DNA of 10,378 bases, taken from assembly GCA_041164825.1 (NCBI GenBank), contig JBEAOO010000308.1:1-10378 (forward strand), given 5' to 3'. The position numbers were made by a program, and so were the translations under genes. The stretch comes from JBEAOO01 sp041164825. GTDB taxonomy: Bacteria; Pseudomonadota; Gammaproteobacteria; Burkholderiales; Burkholderiaceae_C. Below the pieces are notes generated by a model. It was not told the origin of the DNA. It made no database searches and saw only the letters and a program-made list of their open reading frames with translations. Below, piece after piece: positions 6,953-10,378 of this stretch. Every line of letters starts with the position of its first letter. The stretch's first letter is position 1.

Positions 6953-8049
6953 GTGCCAGTGCGCCCGGCCCGCTGACCCTGGCCGACCACGAAGCCCAGG
7001 CCGAACGGGTGCTCGACCCCGCCACCTGGGCCTACTTCAGCGGCGGCGCGGCGGATGAGCTCACGCTGCGCGCCAATGTCGCCGCCTGGCAGCGCATTGA
7101 ATTGTTGCCGCGTGTGTTGCGCCCGCTGGCCGGCGGCCACACGCGCACCGAGCTGTTCGGCCGCACGCTGGCCCACCCGCTGCTGGTGGCGCCCATGGCC
7201 CACCAAGCCCTGGCGCACCCGCAGGCTGAAGCCGCCATGGCGCTGGCCGCCGCCGCCCAAGGCGCGGGCATGGTGCTCAGCACCCAGGCCAGCTTGCCGC
7301 TGGGCGACGTGGCCGCGCTGGTGCGCGATGAGCCTGGGCGCGGCCCGCTGTGGTTTCAGCTCTACCTGCAGCCCGACCGCGCCTTCACCCGCGAGCTGGT
7401 GCAACGCGCCGAGGCCGCGGGTTTTGAGGCGCTGGTGCTCACGGTGGATGCGCCGGTGAACGGCGTGCGCGACCGCGAGCGCCGGGCCGGTTTTGCGCTG
7501 CCGCCCGGTGTCGGCGCAGTCAACTTGCATGGCCTGCGCGAGCCTGCATCCGTGCCTTTGCAACCGGGCCAGAGCGCCGTGTTTGATGGCCTGCTGGCCC
7601 ACGCGCCCACCTGGGACGACATCGCCTGGTTGCGCAGCATCACCACGCTGCCCGTGCTGCTCAAAGGCATCACCCACCCCGCCGATGCGCGGCTCGGCAT
7701 CGCGCATGGTGCGGCCGGGCTGATCGTGTCCAACCACGGCGGGCGCACGCTCGACACCGTGCCCGCCACCGCACGTTTGCTGCCCGCCGTGGTGCAGGCG
7801 GTGCAGGGCGCCGTGCCGGTGCTGGTGGACGGCGGCATTCGCCGCGGCAGCGATGTGCTCAAGGCCCTGGCCTTGGGCGCCAGCGCCGTGCTGGTGGGCC
7901 GGCCGCTGCTGTATGCGCTGGCGTCAGCCGGCGCGCCCGGCGTGGCCCACGCGCTGCGCTTGCTGCGCGATGAGCTGGAGGCTGCCATGGCGCTCAGTGG
8001 CTGCCGCACCCTGGCCGATGCCGGGCCAGATCTGCTCTTGCCGCCCTGA
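6949..8049 (+). CDS. FMN-dependent alpha-hydroxy-acid oxidase/dehydrogenase
   Basis: TIM-barrel flavoenzyme of the glycolate oxidase / L-lactate dehydrogenase / mandelate dehydrogenase family; it oxidises an L-2-hydroxy acid to the 2-oxo acid using FMN. The product is 366 residues, normal for soluble family members. Catalytic residues equivalent to those of spinach glycolate oxidase are visible: Tyr29 (in AYFSGGAADELTL), Tyr139 (FQLYLQPDR), Arg174 (TVDAPVNGVRDRE), Lys239 (VLLKGI), the catalytic base His263 and Arg266 (SNHGGRTLD). FMN-phosphate-binding blocks VLVDGGIRRGSDVLKALALGA and VLVGRPLLYAL follow. There is no membrane-binding insertion, so it should be cytoplasmic. The frame is open far upstream, but ATG 6949 gives a normal N-terminus. 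It lies 16 bases after the hydroxylase and is joined to it by a minigene overlap, so the two are very likely co-transcribed. The substrate (lactate, glycolate or another) cannot be told from sequence. The Gln113 position, Trp in plant glycolate oxidase, argues against a strict glycolate oxidase. Confidence 0.9.
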   Translation: MSASAPGPLTLADHEAQAERVLDPATWAYFSGGAADELTLRANVAAWQRIELLPRVLRPLAGGHTRTELFGRTLAHPLLVAPMAHQALAHPQAEAAMALAAAAQGAGMVLSTQASLPLGDVAALVRDEPGRGPLWFQLYLQPDRAFTRELVQRAEAAGFEALVLTVDAPVNGVRDRERRAGFALPPGVGAVNLHGLREPASVPLQPGQSAVFDGLLAHAPTWDDIAWLRSITTLPVLLKGITHPADARLGIAHGAAGLIVSNHGGRTLDTVPATARLLPAVVQAVQGAVPVLVDGGIRRGSDVLKALALGASAVLVGRPLLYALASAGAPGVAHALRLLRDELEAAMALSGCRTLADAGPDLLLPP

Positions 8050-8216
8050 GCGAGGTCGGGGGGGCAAACATGGCCGGCCGTGTCGGGCGCACTTACGCCC
8101 TGATACCCGCTCGCTGCTGGCTGGGGCAGGATTGGGCCGTCAAGCGCCCTTTGTTCGGCCATTCAGGCGCAAACTGACAGGCCATGATGGAGGCCGCCAG
8201 GCTTTGCCCCCGCACC

Positions 8217-9620
<1,404 letters not shown>

Positions 9621-9703
9621 GGCCGCCAACGCCGCCGCAGCAGACGCCTGCGGTGTGACTTGGCGCAAGCCTTGTCGTCCGAAGTCCACGCCCGCGCGTT
9701 AGG

Positions 9704-9723
9704 CCCCTTGCTGGAAGGGGTTT
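9704..9723 (+). terminator. Weak hairpin after the kinase gene, possible terminator
   Basis: Stem CCCCTT / AAGGGG (9704-9709 with 9715-9720), 5-base loop GCTGG, followed by only TTT. A second GC-only hairpin, CCGCAG / CTGCGG (9635-9640 with 9648-9653), lies closer to the kinase stop but has no T-tract. Either could end the kinase transcript; neither is strong. Confidence 0.3.
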
Positions 9724-9813
9724 CGAATGGTCGAATCCACTCCCGGCGCTGGTCGTCGCCTTGCCACCCCCGTGCAAGCAGGCCGCCCTTCACAAACCCG
9801 GGATGAAGAAACC

Positions 9814-10122
9814 ATGAAACACCTGTTCACCGTGCTCGCCGTGGCTGCCGCTGGTTTTGCAGTCAACGCCCAAGCCGCCGACGCCGCCGCTGCAGCACCT
9901 GCCCCCACCGCTCAACAGAGCAAAATGGGCATGTGCAACAAAGACGCGGCCGAAAAGAAGGGCGACGAGCGCAAGGCCTTCATGAAGAGCTGCCTCTCGG
10001 CCAAAAAAGACGGCCGCACCGAGCAGCAAAACAAGATGAAGACCTGCAATGCCGACGCCGGCACCAAGGCCCTCAAGGGCGACGAGCGCAAGGCTTTCAT
10101 GAAGAGCTGCCTGAGCAACTGA
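9814..10122 (+). CDS. psiF: PsiF-repeat secreted protein
   Basis: Small exported protein of 102 residues resembling E. coli PsiF (106 residues, named for phosphate-starvation induction, molecular function unknown). A signal peptide at about 1-21 (KHLFTVLAVAAAGFAVNAQA) should be cut after AQA, leaving an Ala/Pro-rich spacer. Two PsiF repeats follow: residues 34-62 and 71-101, each running from QQ(S/N)KM through a CN(K/A)DA segment to GDERKAFMKSCLS. Each repeat holds two Cys (41/60 and 78/99), so disulfides within or between repeats are plausible in the periplasm. The Lys-rich repeats make it basic. The start at 9814 follows GAAGAA and is favoured because it begins the signal peptide; the longer frame from 9727 would hide it. 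It has its own terminator. A poor TTGCTG-17-TCGAAT promoter-like pair (9708-9736) is the only candidate promoter I see; no clear Pho box is visible, so phosphate control is not supported by the sequence. Confidence 0.88.
   Translation: MKHLFTVLAVAAAGFAVNAQAADAAAAAPAPTAQQSKMGMCNKDAAEKKGDERKAFMKSCLSAKKDGRTEQQNKMKTCNADAGTKALKGDERKAFMKSCLSN
9958..10112 (+). repeat. Direct repeat within psiF (PsiF repeat duplication)
   Basis: Two 38-base copies, 9958-9995 and 10075-10112, differ at a single base (GCC versus GCT Ala codon). They encode KGDERKAFMKSC in both PsiF repeats. The flanking parts of the repeats (CNKDAAEK versus CNADAGTKAL) are much more diverged, so this block is unusually alike at the DNA level. 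Confidence 0.9.
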
Positions 10123-10168
10123 GCCCTACATGTGTGCGGTGGGCAGTGCATCTGCCTCCGCGCTGACG

Positions 10169-10193
10169 AACCCGGCCTTGGCCGGGTTTTTTT
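10169..10193 (+). terminator. Rho-independent terminator after psiF
   Basis: Stem AACCCGGC / GCCGGGTT (10169-10176 with 10181-10188), 4-base loop CTTG, followed by a run of seven T (10187-10193). It lies about 45 bases after the psiF stop and is a classic intrinsic terminator. Confidence 0.9.
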
Positions 10194-10264
10194 GTGCCTG
10201 CGGGGCGCAGCCGCGTTCGCGTTCAAAGGCGTCCAAAGTGTGACGGGCGGCAAGTGCCTTTGCG

Positions 10265-10312
10265 GACGCCGACGCCGACGCTGAGGCTGAGGCTGAGGCT
10301 GAGGCTGAGGCT
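10265..10312. repeat. Hexanucleotide tandem repeat (GACGCY x3, GAGGCT x5)
   Basis: Eight consecutive 6-base units: GACGCC, GACGCC, GACGCT, then five GAGGCT. A partial echo (GCTGAGG) follows at 10320-10326. On the plus strand the array reads Asp-Ala/Glu-Ala repeats but has no start codon in that frame. On the minus strand one frame reads ATG-Ser-Glu then Pro-Gln repeats and runs back over the psiF terminator, so it is not a credible gene. I see no gene in 10194-10378. Confidence 0.85.
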
Positions 10313-10378
10313 CACTCATGCTGAGGTTGGATGCGAGGCGAGCGCTGTGCCGCATTCGCTTTGCTCCGTGTCCTCCGC

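Noticed and set aside
8085..8100. Hairpin GGGCG / CGCCC after the oxidase gene as a terminator
   Set aside because: Only five base pairs and no T-tract follow, so I would not call it a terminator.
9912..10355. Minus-strand frame beginning MSEPQPQPQ from the hexanucleotide repeat
   Set aside because: Its start region is the tandem repeat and it runs across the psiF terminator and the psiF gene antisense; no family resemblance and no ribosome binding site.

Overview
The window is GC-rich and densely coded. The protein families and promoter style fit a betaproteobacterium of the Burkholderiales, most likely Comamonadaceae. This placement is an inference from sequence style; no rRNA or other taxonomic marker is present. 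There are nine protein-coding genes: one on the minus strand, cut by the left edge, and eight on the plus strand. I see no tRNA, rRNA, CRISPR array, insertion sequence or phage gene.

Layout. Positions 1-1287 (minus) hold the first 429 codons of argS, arginyl-tRNA synthetase. A divergent intergenic stretch (1288-1562) carries a good sigma-70-like promoter overlapped by a Fur-box-like site, and then an iron-uptake cluster begins. That cluster is tonB (1563-2285), exbB (2364-3164), exbD (3192-3623) and a large TonB-dependent siderophore receptor (3746-6124), closed by a strong intrinsic terminator at 6175-6207. Next comes a PiuC/YbiX-type Fe(II)/2-oxoglutarate hydroxylase (6252-6932), a family commonly found beside catecholate siderophore receptors (fiu-ybiX, piuA-piuC). 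It is tightly linked to an FMN-dependent alpha-hydroxy-acid oxidase/dehydrogenase (6949-8049). Then follow a cytoplasmic Ser/Thr protein kinase with a C-terminal cyclic-nucleotide-binding-like domain (8217-9620) and a small secreted PsiF-repeat protein (9814-10122) with its own terminator. The last 185 bases contain a hexanucleotide tandem repeat and no convincing gene.

How the genes work together. TonB, ExbB and ExbD form the inner-membrane energy transducer that drives uptake by the outer-membrane receptor. The Fur-like site upstream of tonB suggests the block is repressed when iron is plentiful. The hydroxylase-oxidase pair probably belongs to the same iron physiology, but the terminator separates it transcriptionally from the receptor. 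The kinase and PsiF genes have no obvious link to iron.

Nothing here is clearly a new system. The points most worth a second look are the six-codon minigene between the hydroxylase and the oxidase, the hydroxylase-oxidase pairing itself, and the kinase fused to a degenerate cyclic-nucleotide-binding module.
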